Origin: Ophiothrix spiculata
Lineage: Eukaryota > Echinodermata > Ophiuroidea > Amphilepidida > Ophiotrichidae
Direction: 5' to 3' (one strand)
Length of the DNA: 23,148 nucleotides
Assembly (NCBI GenBank): GCA_000969725.1
Contig: JXSR01S042459.1
Shown: positions 8,951-17,432 of the stretch, piece by piece
Layout of the letters: each line of letters begins with the position of its first letter
How positions within the stretch are numbered: position 1 is the stretch's first letter
Notes under the pieces: model-generated
What the model was told of the DNA's origin: nothing
What the model saw: only the letters and a program-made list of their open reading frames with translations
The model's database searches: none
Translations under genes and position numbers: made by a program

Positions 8951-9749
8951 AAGGCAGTGTTTGTAACTATATTTTGTTCACAGAAAAGGCCAGCCAAGAA
9001 TGTAAGAGTATCTGTTAAAACAATAACACAAGTTGTATATTCTTGAAAAATAGGAAGAGAAGCTATTATATTGGCACCAGACTTGTCCCATTGTTCAATA
9101 TAATATGTGATCAAGTATTTTAACCCTTACTGCCAGGTTATTTAAAAACTACTAGGAATTCACTATGTCTAAATGTGTCCCCATGATGCAACCCGACCTC
9201 CAAATCCTGAGCCAATTTCCAAGGTATGCGAAGTGGGGGCCTACAGGAATTTTAAGCAATATCTTGCGACTTACTTGGGCTAAATTATTTAGCTTTGCTT
9301 GATGGATTTTGTTTGATGGAGGTGGGTTACGGCTAAATATGCAATGTCGGAAAGCTGCAACTGAACATTATGTTGAGGGGAAAGTGATCTAATTTTGAGC
9401 GTATTAATTATCAATATTGTTTGGATTTTGTGTTGGGTTGTTTGTGTTTGGGAATATGTGTATTTGTTTATCACTTCAGTTTATTTGTATAGAAATTGAT
9501 AAGAAATTGAAAATAAAAATTCAACCTTATTTTATCGTGGTCACCGCTAATTATGTTTGACCCTTTACCCAAAGTATTCTCATTTGGCTTTTTATATAAA
9601 ATTTTGGGCTTGTTTCCCATTTATTTTTGTCTATTGCATAACCAGCTGTAGAAGCATAGGGAGGATTTCTAGTCACCCATTAGAATAGCTAGACCTTTGA
9701 TTTCAAAGGAAAATTTGATTGCAAAGGCTTAATCAGAAGTATGAATCTT
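8951..9749. other. Intronic stretch with no recognised gene
   Basis: A minus-strand frame of 89 codons (9114-8845) overlaps U3 and has no recognisable motif. A second short minus frame at 9474-9289 is low-complexity. I see nothing else supportable. Confidence 0.45.
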
Positions 9750-10420
9750 TTAACATTAGTTTGAGTAGAATACACTAGAGGACTGTTGTTAGTGTGTGGG
9801 CAGGGAGGATGCGACAATTATTAGGACAGCTCAGGTGTTTGAAATCTGTATCATCGCTAATTAGACACAATTCTTCTAAGCCTAGCAGATATTTGTTGCA
9901 AGAAGTCTGTTGTTAGTGAGTGGATAGCATGGATGCGGTAATCGTCAGTTATATGATGTGGAAGACGGGTGAGGTTTTTGATTCCTTACTAATTAGACGC
10001 AATCCTTCTGTTGTAAGCCTTAGCAGATATTTGTTGCAAAAGGTCTGAGTGGGTAGAATGGATGTGGCAATCATCATTTATATGATGTGGTAAATGGGTG
10101 AGGTTTTTGAAATTTGTATCCTCACTAATTAGACAATTCTTGTTCTAAAGGTTGGTACCAACCCATCATTTATTATCATGGATTAAATGTTTCTTTAGTG
10201 AGTTACAGAGCAAAAACTTTATCAGAAATGAACGGTTGACACCAACCTTCAAGCACTAGTAAACATTTGTTGCAAAAGAGTTCTTATTTATGTGGGTAGA
10301 ATGGATTTAAGCTATCATTTGTTATATGGAGTGGAATATTGGTTAGTGTTTGATATGTGTTATGATCACTGATCAGAGAGTTTTTTGTTTCCTTGCCCTC
10401 ACAGATGTATGTTGCCAGAG
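9750..10420. repeat. Degenerate minisatellite, ~137-bp unit, about four copies
   Basis: The block AGCAGATATTTGTTGCAA is at 9884 and 10022, with diverged forms at 10258 (AGTAAACATTTGTTGCAA) and about 10401 (ACAGATGTATGTTGCCAGA). The spacings are 138, 236 and 143 bp; the long one becomes 134 once the 102-bp insert at 10148-10249 is removed. Other shared blocks are GTGGGTAGAATGGAT, TATATGATGTGG, GTGAGGTTTTTGA and ACTAATTAGAC. No coding potential. Confidence 0.8.
10148..10249. mobile_element. 102-bp MITE inserted in the minisatellite
   Basis: The termini are AAGGTTGGTACCAACC at 10148 and, inverted, AAGGTTGGTGTCAACC at 10249. Its removal restores both the ~137-bp period and the local CTAAGC block of the minisatellite. 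The flanks read TA on the left and CA on the right, compatible with a TA target with one mutated copy. No coding capacity. Confidence 0.7.
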
Positions 10421-10587
10421 ATTTGTTTGTCTATTTGTTTTTTAGTGTTTATCCAGATTGGTTCGTAGGCCACACGTGGGATCCATGACAAAGTCATAGA
10501 ACTCCAAGCCCATTCATAAAGTACAAGCCTGAATAGCCCAAAAAAACTTTAAAACATATGCTATACCATTAGACACTCAAAAAAAAC

Positions 10588-10820
10588 AAAAAAAACCCTG
10601 TTTTATGGGCGAGCGGACATTTCAAGTAGGATCAGTCGGCGAATTTTTTTCTAAAATTTGTTGTGCCTAAAATAGCCCCCAAATCCAACAAATATAGGAT
10701 AAAAGATTAAATTTTGACCAAAAACGGCTGATTTTACATGATTTTTATCAAAACCAAAAAATGAATTTTTTTGAAATGCAAATTTAGGGTCGTAGTGGCA
10801 CGCAAAACAGGGTGTTTTTT
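10588..10820. mobile_element. Possible MITE with AAACCCTGTTTT termini
   Basis: An A run followed by CCCTGTTTTATGGGCG (from 10596) is mirrored by CCCTGTTTTGCGTGCC read inward from 10812, with an A-rich run outside in that orientation too (10813-10820). About 230 bp lie between. Target-site duplication could not be resolved because of the A/T runs. A 61-codon minus frame inside (10836-10651) is not supported as a gene. Confidence 0.45.
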
Positions 10821-12014
10821 CCCGTAGCCTTAGCATTCCTTCAAAATTAACACAAACTTATAAAAGTTTGATCTGATTGCTTGACCTCTTTTTCTTACTT
10901 TTGAGATTTTTGAGACAAATTAGTTTTGGAGGTATTAGTGAAAATTTACTAATTTTAGTCTAAACATTGTAACCGTAATGTGATTGCTCAATTAAGCAAC
11001 TGAGATTTGAAATTAAAACCTCTCCGAGTGTTAATCTTTCATTGGAAACTATATCACTACTTTTATTTTTCCAAGGATGTAAAACACATTTTATAGTCAG
11101 AACTTCTTTTATAAAAAGAAATACAATATTTCTCTCATTTCTTTTAAGTCATTATCTCATTACATTTTACGGTCTTAAGTATATTCTTCTTTATGGTAAT
11201 ATCAAATCTCATTCATTGTGATAAGGTACTGGGATCACCTATTTTGTAGAACTAAACACTCATTTACAGAAATGATAAAATAAACAAGGCAACAAGGAAA
11301 AATAAATAAGCACTTTAATATTGAAAAAACAAGGCACTTTTAAAAGCAGTGGTCACTGTATCTTTCTTTTTTGTCTTAAAATTGAAGGAAATTTATGTGT
11401 GGGAAAACATGTTGAGTGAGCAGTTTCCCCTCTAAATGTCAAGATGTATTTTTATCTGGTCAATTTGCTGTAATCTGTTGCTCAGCACTGTAATTAATTT
11501 GCATTAAAGGTTATTAAGAGTCATTTGTCTTATTTCCACTATGCATCAAGTTTCTTTGCTAGCATTTATCATCCGAAGAGCAGTATTGACTTTGTGCTGC
11601 AAGTGGGCAAAAAGGAATCTACGTCATCATGAAATTTATGGTCCTCTCCCTTTTGAAATACTTTCTAAGAAATCATTTATGATGACCTTGTAAGAAAGAA
11701 GAAATTCAAAGTTGTCTTTACATGTTAAGCATTATTTACTGTATATTGGGGAAAAACCTGATGTGTAATTTTCATACATTGATATATTTTCATTTCAACA
11801 CAAATCAGTACATTTTGGTGTTTTTTTAAAAGTTTGATTAATATTAAAAGGTTTGATAATATTGCATAAGAAGATTGGTTTAAAATGGTACTGTTCACAG
11901 GAGCTGAGGTTATTCCTTTTGTCAGATGTAAACACTAAGGGCCTCTACAAAGTTATCATAATATTGTTTTAAACAAAATTAGTTAGAAAAGTATATTGCT
12001 CACATGAAACTTAA
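10821..12014 (+). other. SNAP-25 intron upstream of the exon
   Basis: AT-rich intron with no second exon or element that I can identify. The SNAP-25 segment expected before this exon (ending in a LADE-type sequence) was looked for and not found here. Confidence 0.55.
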
Positions 12015-12046
12015 TATTTTCCCTATTCTTTTTCTTTTATTTACAG
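12015..12046 (+). other. Splice acceptor region of the SNAP-25 exon
   Basis: A long pyrimidine tract (CCCTATTCTTTTTCTTTTAT) leads to TTACAG ending at 12046, a strong U2-type 3' splice site. A plausible branch point lies in the ACTTAATA stretch around 12009-12016. The exon reading frame begins directly at 12047 in phase 0. Confidence 0.85.
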
Positions 12047-12088
12047 TCACTGGAGAGCACCCGCCGGATGCTGCAACTGTCAGAAGAG
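12047..12088 (+). CDS. SNAP25: SNAP-25 internal coding exon (42 nt), N-terminal SNARE helix
   Basis: The 14 codons, phase 0 at both ends, read SLESTRRMLQLSEE. This matches the vertebrate SNAP-25 segment SLESTRRMLQLVEE at 13 of 14 residues as I remember it, and is clearly closer to it than SNAP-23 (…RRILGLA…). SNAP-25 is the plasma-membrane Qb/Qc SNARE that pairs with syntaxin and synaptobrevin to drive synaptic vesicle fusion. This segment lies at the start of the first (Qb) SNARE helix, directly after the LADE-type end of the N terminus. The exon is about 60 % GC in AT-rich surroundings. An exon of this length and phase at this position agrees with my recollection of vertebrate SNAP25 exon 3. 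The one difference is Ser for Val near the end. The preceding exon and the next (SKDAGIRT… in vertebrates) are outside the window, so the annotation is partial. Confidence 0.95.
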
Positions 12089-12094
12089 GTAGGC
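12089..12094 (+). other. Splice donor of the SNAP-25 exon
   Basis: GAG|GTAGGC: a GT donor with G at the exon end. It departs from the GTAAGT/GTGAGT optimum at the +4 and +6 positions, so it is of moderate strength. Confidence 0.85.
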
Positions 12095-13012
12095 ATAATT
12101 TTATATCATAAATAAAAGTAACATAGTATTGGTACCTTAACACTTAAAATTGCTTGGTAACACTCTATTCAAATATGGAGTAAGAGGTTGTGGCCTAGGA
12201 TTTGTACAAATTCAGATGTATCATGCTGTTGTAGTTATAGATAAAAATCTACTGCAAAAACAGATTATTCAAATTTAAATATTGTTTATATTTATTCTTA
12301 TTTAATTTTTGTAAAAATGGAAAATCGTTATTCAGTAGTCCCTGACGTTGTGATTTCCATTTCAGATTTTTAAGTAAGTAATCATAATCATGGTCCTTAA
12401 TTTAGGCCACAAACTCTGACTCTTCAATATTTGAGTAAGGTTATGAATTTGTATGGCTAATTCAAAAGATCAAATAGTTAACAAAAGAATAAAAACATTT
12501 TAAACATTTTACTTTTCAAGAAGTATTCTTACCCAGTTCAAAATATTGACAATACAAAGCCATATGTGAACAGTGATGTCTGTATCTAGCAGAATAAAAC
12601 TCCCTGTTTTTAGTCATTGAGGAAGTTTAACAATGCTTTAATTTTCAAATGGGCCTCTTAACCCAGGACAGGTGTCCAATATGTTATTGCATCAATACTG
12701 GGAAGGTAACAAACATGTTTACTGTGAGGAAGGTGTAGTAATATTGAAAAGCATGGTTTGGCCTTATTGCTTCTGATGGAAGATGAGCACTTTATAGGCA
12801 TATAGCCTTTAAACAAGGTCAAATATCTATCAACAAATGATATAAAACATTAAGTTTACACCAATTATTTCAAATCAACAAAGTTGATCATTTAGCATAC
12901 ACATTAATATTTTGCTGTGTTGTACACCTTTTACGTATATGATATCACTTAATATTTTGTCCTTTTAAAACATGTAATTTAAATGAGTTTTTCTAGAGAT
13001 CTGCTGATAAGT
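12095..13012 (+). other. SNAP-25 intron downstream of the exon
   Basis: No exon or mobile element recognised. AT-rich and unremarkable by eye. Confidence 0.55.
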
Positions 13013-13020
13013 GATAGAAA

Positions 13021-13360
13021 CAAGCTTTTCTTGAGCGGGCGCTGGGTGATTTTTACCCGATGGCTCCTGACTTATTGCGCCCAGTGGTACAGAAAAAATA
13101 GACCCGGGCGACAACATTTTTCCACTAAGGCATCCAGGTCTTGAAGAAAATAATCAAAAACAAAAACATTTTTGGAAAAACCAATGCGTATTCAACAGTA
13201 GAAAAATCAAATAATTTCTTCTTTTATTGATAAATTATTGATTTCCTCCAAAATTGGGATTAAAATGCTCTGAAATACTGGTTCTCAGGAAAGTTTAAGG
13301 TCCAGCAGACTTTCTTCAGATTTATGGCGCCTGGTCCAGGTTCGCTTAAGAAAAAGCTTT
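13021..13360. mobile_element. hAT-type non-autonomous element, exact 8-bp target duplication
   Basis: The termini are CAAGCTTTTCTTGAGCG at 13021 and, inverted from 13360, AAAGCTTTTTCTTAAGCG. The subterminal GGCGCTGG and CCAGGCGCC add further loose symmetry. The 8 bases GATAGAAA occur immediately outside on both sides (13013-13020 and 13361-13368). An 8-bp duplication with short inverted termini is the hAT-superfamily pattern. There is no transposase; 340 bp is MITE size. Confidence 0.82.
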
Positions 13361-13648
13361 GATAGAAATGATGATATATGAGTTTGTTACGTTCTTCTTT
13401 TTTTTTTACATAATGAACAATTATAGATAAACCCCTTGGGCAACATCAAAATATGCCCTATTGTTAAATTGTTCACAACATGTTTTGGACGCACGTTATA
13501 CTCATATGTTGTCATTTTAGTTGCTTATTTTTATGCAAGATATCAAATTTCTAAAATGTTATAAAAATACATTTTCCTTTTTTTATTATTATATATTTTT
13601 TGGTGTAATTGATGTCACACGCACTATAGTACTTCATGTTTGTATTAA
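13361..13648. other. Intron between two MITEs
   Basis: A T-rich stretch with a run of T near 13397. Overlapping short frames on both strands (13521-13751) have no coding features. Nothing else seen. Confidence 0.45.
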
Positions 13649-13946
13649 CCCTTGTACTACTAGGAGGAGTTACCATCCTCATAACAATTTTTACTGTCAC
13701 GTAAAAACTAGCCCTTGATATTTCCATAATTGTTTTCACATGTTTTTGCACTTAATCTTGATGGTAAAAAATCACCATACAGCTATAGAGCTGAGCTGAA
13801 ATATACAGGATATGATGGTATAACAATTTCAATGCAGTAAATTCCATTGTGTGTGGAACTTTTATACCAAATTTTTATGTGTACCTTTTTCAAATTTCTT
13901 GGTAACCATAGTCCTGTGTTTTGGATATTTCTTGGTAATACAAGGG
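13649..13946. mobile_element. Probable piggyBac-like MITE (TTAA|CCCTTG termini)
   Basis: CCCTTGTACTACTA at 13649 is inverted at 13946 as CCCTTGTATTACCA. TTAA directly precedes the left end (13645-13648); TTTT follows the right end (13947-13950), which would be a mutated TTAA. piggyBac-superfamily elements use TTAA targets and often start with CCC. ATTTCTTGGTAA occurs twice near the right end (about 13897 and 13928), possibly as a subterminal repeat. No coding capacity. Confidence 0.55.
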
Positions 13947-14084
13947 TTTTAAAAAACATTATTGACCAAGTACATATGCTAACGTCATTGTCTTAATCCC
14001 TCGGACAAAACTGATCATGCTACTAGAGAAATGCAGGGCAATGTTAGCATTCAGGGCTGGACACCCTCCCAACAACCAAGAGAG

Positions 14085-14282
14085 CAGGGATTCTCAACTA
14101 GCGGCGCACACGCCAGATTTGGTGCTTTCACTATTACAGGTTGGCTCTTTAATCTCTCAAAAAACAAAAAATACCTACACTGAAAAGCAGATTCATGTGG
14201 CGCTTTAGCCTACAATTTTCTGTACAGTTATGTACAGCCTACATTTATGTGGCACATTTTAAGAACTAGTTGAGAATCCGTG
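14085..14282. mobile_element. hAT-type MITE, 198 bp
   Basis: CAGGGATTCTCAACTAG at 14085 is inverted at 14282 as CACGGATTCTCAACTAG (16 of 17 matching). CAGGGRTTCTCAAC is a common hAT terminus. The 8-bp flanks are CAAGAGAG and CAGAAGAG, similar but not identical, as expected of an old duplication. The interior has GTGGCGC and GTGGCAC blocks near the right side and no coding frame of substance. Confidence 0.72.
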
Positions 14283-15303
14283 CAGAAGAGGGTAGATTTG
14301 GTTTTGGGCAGGTAAGATTAGAAAGTCACCAACCGTACTGGTGGGTACACTTTGAGTCTATTTTGAGTGATAAACCACTCCTGTATGATTTCTTGTCTGG
14401 TAGGTAGCTTTGGAAAGGTACCTGCCTGACTGGCTACTCCAAGCCCTGGTTGCATTTATATACAGTGGTGCCATGCGCTATCAGTTCAGTCTGGACTAAA
14501 CACTAAGTGTACCCTCTGTATCGCTTAATGCAGTGATATCATATCGCTTCATGAAGAGTTGTAGATGTGAACCTTCCATTACACAAAATCGATAGCTAGG
14601 GCAATTATTGTCGATCCAAACTAAATAGACCCTCGGTTTTCGGATTTTTTTCAGTAAATACCAAACTTCAAGAAAAGTCATGAAAGAAAATGTGTTTGTC
14701 TTTTCTTGACCCAACAAGATTTATAGATTTTAAAGTAAACATGTACTCCGAAATGGTCAAATCTTTACAAATTGGACAATTTCAGCCTCGCTTTGGTATG
14801 ATCTGTTGTGACATCGGGTACCATTAATCATATAAACTTTTGGAAACTTCCACTAATAATTTTTGTAGGTAGATGGTTAGAGATGATGAGTTTGAATTTC
14901 GCGCTACACGTATGCTATTAAAATTGTCAATATTCTTAATGGGCCAAGTCCCACAGGGGCACTCACTATCTAAAGTGACAGGATGTGACTCGGCAAGATG
15001 AAAAGTAGGGGTCAACCAGTATAAATTTACGCACAAAAAAATAGGTGGTCATTTGGTACTCAACATAACTAAAAAGGATCATCCAAGTTTGAGAATGAGG
15101 GTCATTGAGGTAAATCAATGTAAATTTGAAAATATTGAAATATCAAATTGCCATATAGGCCTAAATATAAAAATGTTAGATCAGAATAACAAAACAACGC
15201 ATTTTAAATACCACCCCATTCCTTGGATAGCCATCTCATTGCAAAGGTCTTGCATCAGTAAAATTCGATAATCAATATTAATTATGCTATGGAACTGGTT
15301 TAA

Positions 15304-16076
15304 GGGTACTGTCAACCCTTTGTTTTTAGAAATGGTTTCTACTATGTAAGTTAGCAACGGAGAACCTAGAAGCAGGTTTGTATTCTGAACTTGATGGTGA
15401 GGTCATCTGTGGACCAAAATATGTAATGTTGGCTCTCAGTGGCTGCGTTAAATTTGACAAAGTGCAATAAGGTCCACAAAAATCCTCGAAAAAGGTACAC
15501 AAAAAAGAATCCCAAATACTTCTTTTTCACAAAAACCAAACGCTTTTATAATGACCGAAATCGTGTTTTTTGCTGTTGTTTTGTTTTGCAATTTTATTTC
15601 ATTTTATTTTTTTGTCATGTTTAAAAAACCACTGAAATTAATTTGGGATCGATCCAAACGGAAAACGTTCCTCTAAAAGGTCCACCAATTGAAAATCCGC
15701 ACCTCCTTGAAAAATTCCTAGATATCATTTGATACGTACATTTAGCCCGTAGGCCTATAATTTATTTTTTTAAACCAAAAATCTCATTTTTTGGTCAAAT
15801 TTTGGTATTGAGTAATCCATTCCTATACATTGCTTTCAAGTTTATAAATAGTTAAGTAGTTCATGATAAATATTTCTCGTAAATTTTGGGGCCAACATGA
15901 TTTCGGGACCTTTTTTGGACTTTGTACTTTTGGCCCAAAATTTCAGATTTTGCTCTAAAATGACCTCTTCGTCATGTTCAGTTAGCAAATTCGCTTCTTG
16001 AAATGTAGATTTTATATGAATTTGATAGGTACGGTACTTAAAATGGGGAATTTATAAGACAGGGTTGGCTGTACCC
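15304..16076. mobile_element. 773-bp TTAA-flanked element inside the long-TIR element
   Basis: GGGTACTGTCAACCCTTTG at 15304 is inverted at 16076 as GGGTACAGCCAACCCTGTC. TTAA sits immediately outside both ends (15300-15303, 16077-16080). A TTAA duplication is used by piggyBac and Kolobok elements; the GGGTAC start does not decide between them. A 61-codon frame at 15439-15624 is low-complexity at its end and not recognised, so the element appears non-autonomous. Confidence 0.78.
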
Positions 16077-16384
16077 TTAACTTAACTAAAAGTACTAAGC
16101 GCGCATTTAGGAGTATCCCTGTTTATTAAATCGAATAGGCCCATTAAAAGTTTTCTGACCGACGCGCTCATTTAGATGAATACGATTATATTTCGATTGT
16201 GGGCAAAATTGATGAAATTTGAATAGAATCATACATATTTATATAAAATGAATGAACATGAAAATAAAATCCTGTTGGGTAAAGAGAAGACAAACAACTT
16301 TTCTTTCATGACTTTTCTTGAAGTTTGATATTTATTGAAAAAAATCAGAAAAACCGAGGGTCTATTTAGTTTGGATCGACAATA

Positions 16385-16550
16385 GGCTGTCTGCACTAAA
16401 GGGTCACGTAAGTAACTGTCATCCTTACAAATTTTTAAAAAGATTAACCGTTGCATTTTTTAGCCAGTGCTGGCCAATAAATGCAACGGTCAATCTTTAA
16501 AAAAATAGAAGGGTAACAGTTAATTATGTGACCCTTTGGTGTAGACAGCT
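16385..16550. mobile_element. 166-bp near-perfect foldback MITE, TA target
   Basis: The left end GGCTGTCTGCACTAAAGGGT is inverted at the right end as AGCTGTCTACACCAAAGGGT. Complementarity continues, with few mismatches, to a centre at CCAGTGCTGG (16464-16473), so the whole element is a hairpin. TA flanks both sides (16383-16384, 16551-16552). The other arm of the host element, around 14610, reads GACAATAATTGCCC on the minus strand with a single TA, i.e. the empty site. Confidence 0.92.
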
Positions 16551-16594
16551 TAATTGCCCTAGCTATTGATTTTGTGTATTAGATGGTTCACATC

Positions 16595-16952
16595 CGAGGG
16601 GGGTCACTTACATTGATGGAAGGTTCGGGTATGTGCCATCTTCAAGACCCCCTTTTCAAGCTTTCTGCTCCTCAAGATTCTGATTTCAAGATATCTTCAG
16701 TCCCAAAGACACCCGTTTTCAAATAAAATATGTTTTATTAAGTTTTCAACCTAATTCTACGTGATTTTCATCTCAAATAGTCATATTTTTATGGTGAAAA
16801 AGCAGTTCCTGAGACCTCAATTTGGAAAAAAACTGTGCCATAGACCCTATTTTTGACCAAAAATCAGTTCAGCAAGCCCCTTTGTTGGATATTGTGGATG
16901 TCACATACCTACCAAAAACATTTTTGAGTACCTCCCCTACCCCACCACCTGC
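16595..16952. mobile_element. 358-bp insertion with 8-bp target duplication
   Basis: Comparison with the left arm of the host element shows an insertion between TTCACATC (16587-16594) and TTCATATC (16953-16960), an 8-bp duplication with one mismatch; the uninterrupted site is near 14566-14573 on the minus strand. The ends are related inverted repeats, GGGGGGTCAC … GGTATGTGCCATC and, inverted from the right, GGGGAGGTACTC … GGTATGTGACATC. Internally it holds AGACCCCCTTTTCAAG and CCCTATTTTTGACC blocks. Non-autonomous. An 8-bp target suggests a hAT-like integration, but the termini are not typical, so the family is left open. Confidence 0.75.
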
Positions 16953-17022
16953 TTCATATCTACAACACTTCATGAAGCGATACGATATCGCTGCATCAAG
17001 CGATAAAGTGAGTACGCTTAAA

Positions 17023-17432
17023 TGGTGGCTTAGAGTTTATAAACAAGTATTGAATGCTCAGTGTCATCAAAGAAAAGAAAGTGCCATCAAAAGAAAAGAA
17101 ATTGCAGTAGTATCATAACAACATTCAAAACATATTTTTGTGGCTAACTACTTAGCAAAACAAATGTTATGAACGTTTATACACTTGGAATGTTGAACAT
17201 TTTACATAATGGCACTTCATTGTCATATATTCACTTTGTGAGTCTGTTTTTTTGTTTGTTTGAATCATGTGTCTGGTTTGCCTTTATCAATATGTTCAAC
17301 CAATTATCACTGTTTCTGTCTATCATTGTATCTAGCCGTCTTGTCTTTGTATCCGTATGTTGTTTAATATTTCTTATACATGTTGTCTTATGGGCATATT
17401 TATTGCATTTAAGTATCAATAAAATAATGAAT
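17023..17432 (+). other. T-rich segment, possible LINE 3' tail
   Basis: It ends in AATAAAATAATGAATGAATA (17419-17438), an AATAAA followed by AATG-type repeats such as close many non-LTR retrotransposon copies, preceded by a T/G-rich 3'-UTR-like stretch from ~17230. The + frame 17169-17444 and the opposing minus frame are compositional and have no protein motif. The repeat unit A begins right where this segment ends, consistent with an insertion at its edge. Weak call. Confidence 0.3.

Larger units (their letters stand above)
14501..17022. mobile_element. Long-TIR DNA element (~1.3 kb originally) with three nested insertions
   Basis: The left arm at about 14501-14735 is inverted at about 16255-17022. 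Shared blocks, read on the + strand of the right arm, include CATGACTTTTCTTGAAGTTT, CCGAGGGTCTATTTAGTTTG, GATCGACAATA, ATTGCCCTAGCTAT and CTTCATGAAGCGATA. The arms are ~235 bp once two inserts (16385-16550, 16595-16952) are removed from the right one. Each arm end carries two TATCGCTT motifs exactly 23 bp apart (14519, 14542; inverted at 16975-16982, 16998-17005), which look like transposase-binding subterminal repeats. The interior also holds a 773-bp TTAA element (15304-16076). No transposase was recognised, and the superfamily is not assigned because the outer target duplication is unclear. Confidence 0.75.

Noticed and set aside
9750-10420. CRISPR-like array
   Set aside because: The units are ~137 bp, degenerate throughout and without a repeat/spacer alternation; this is an animal intron minisatellite.
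13735-13800. ATGGT…ACCAT mini-hairpin near 13760
   Set aside because: Five paired bases only; expected by chance in AT-rich DNA and inside the TTAA element.
16822-17118. 98-codon + frame
   Set aside because: It starts inside the 358-bp MITE, crosses its boundary and the host element's end; a chance frame through unrelated repeats.
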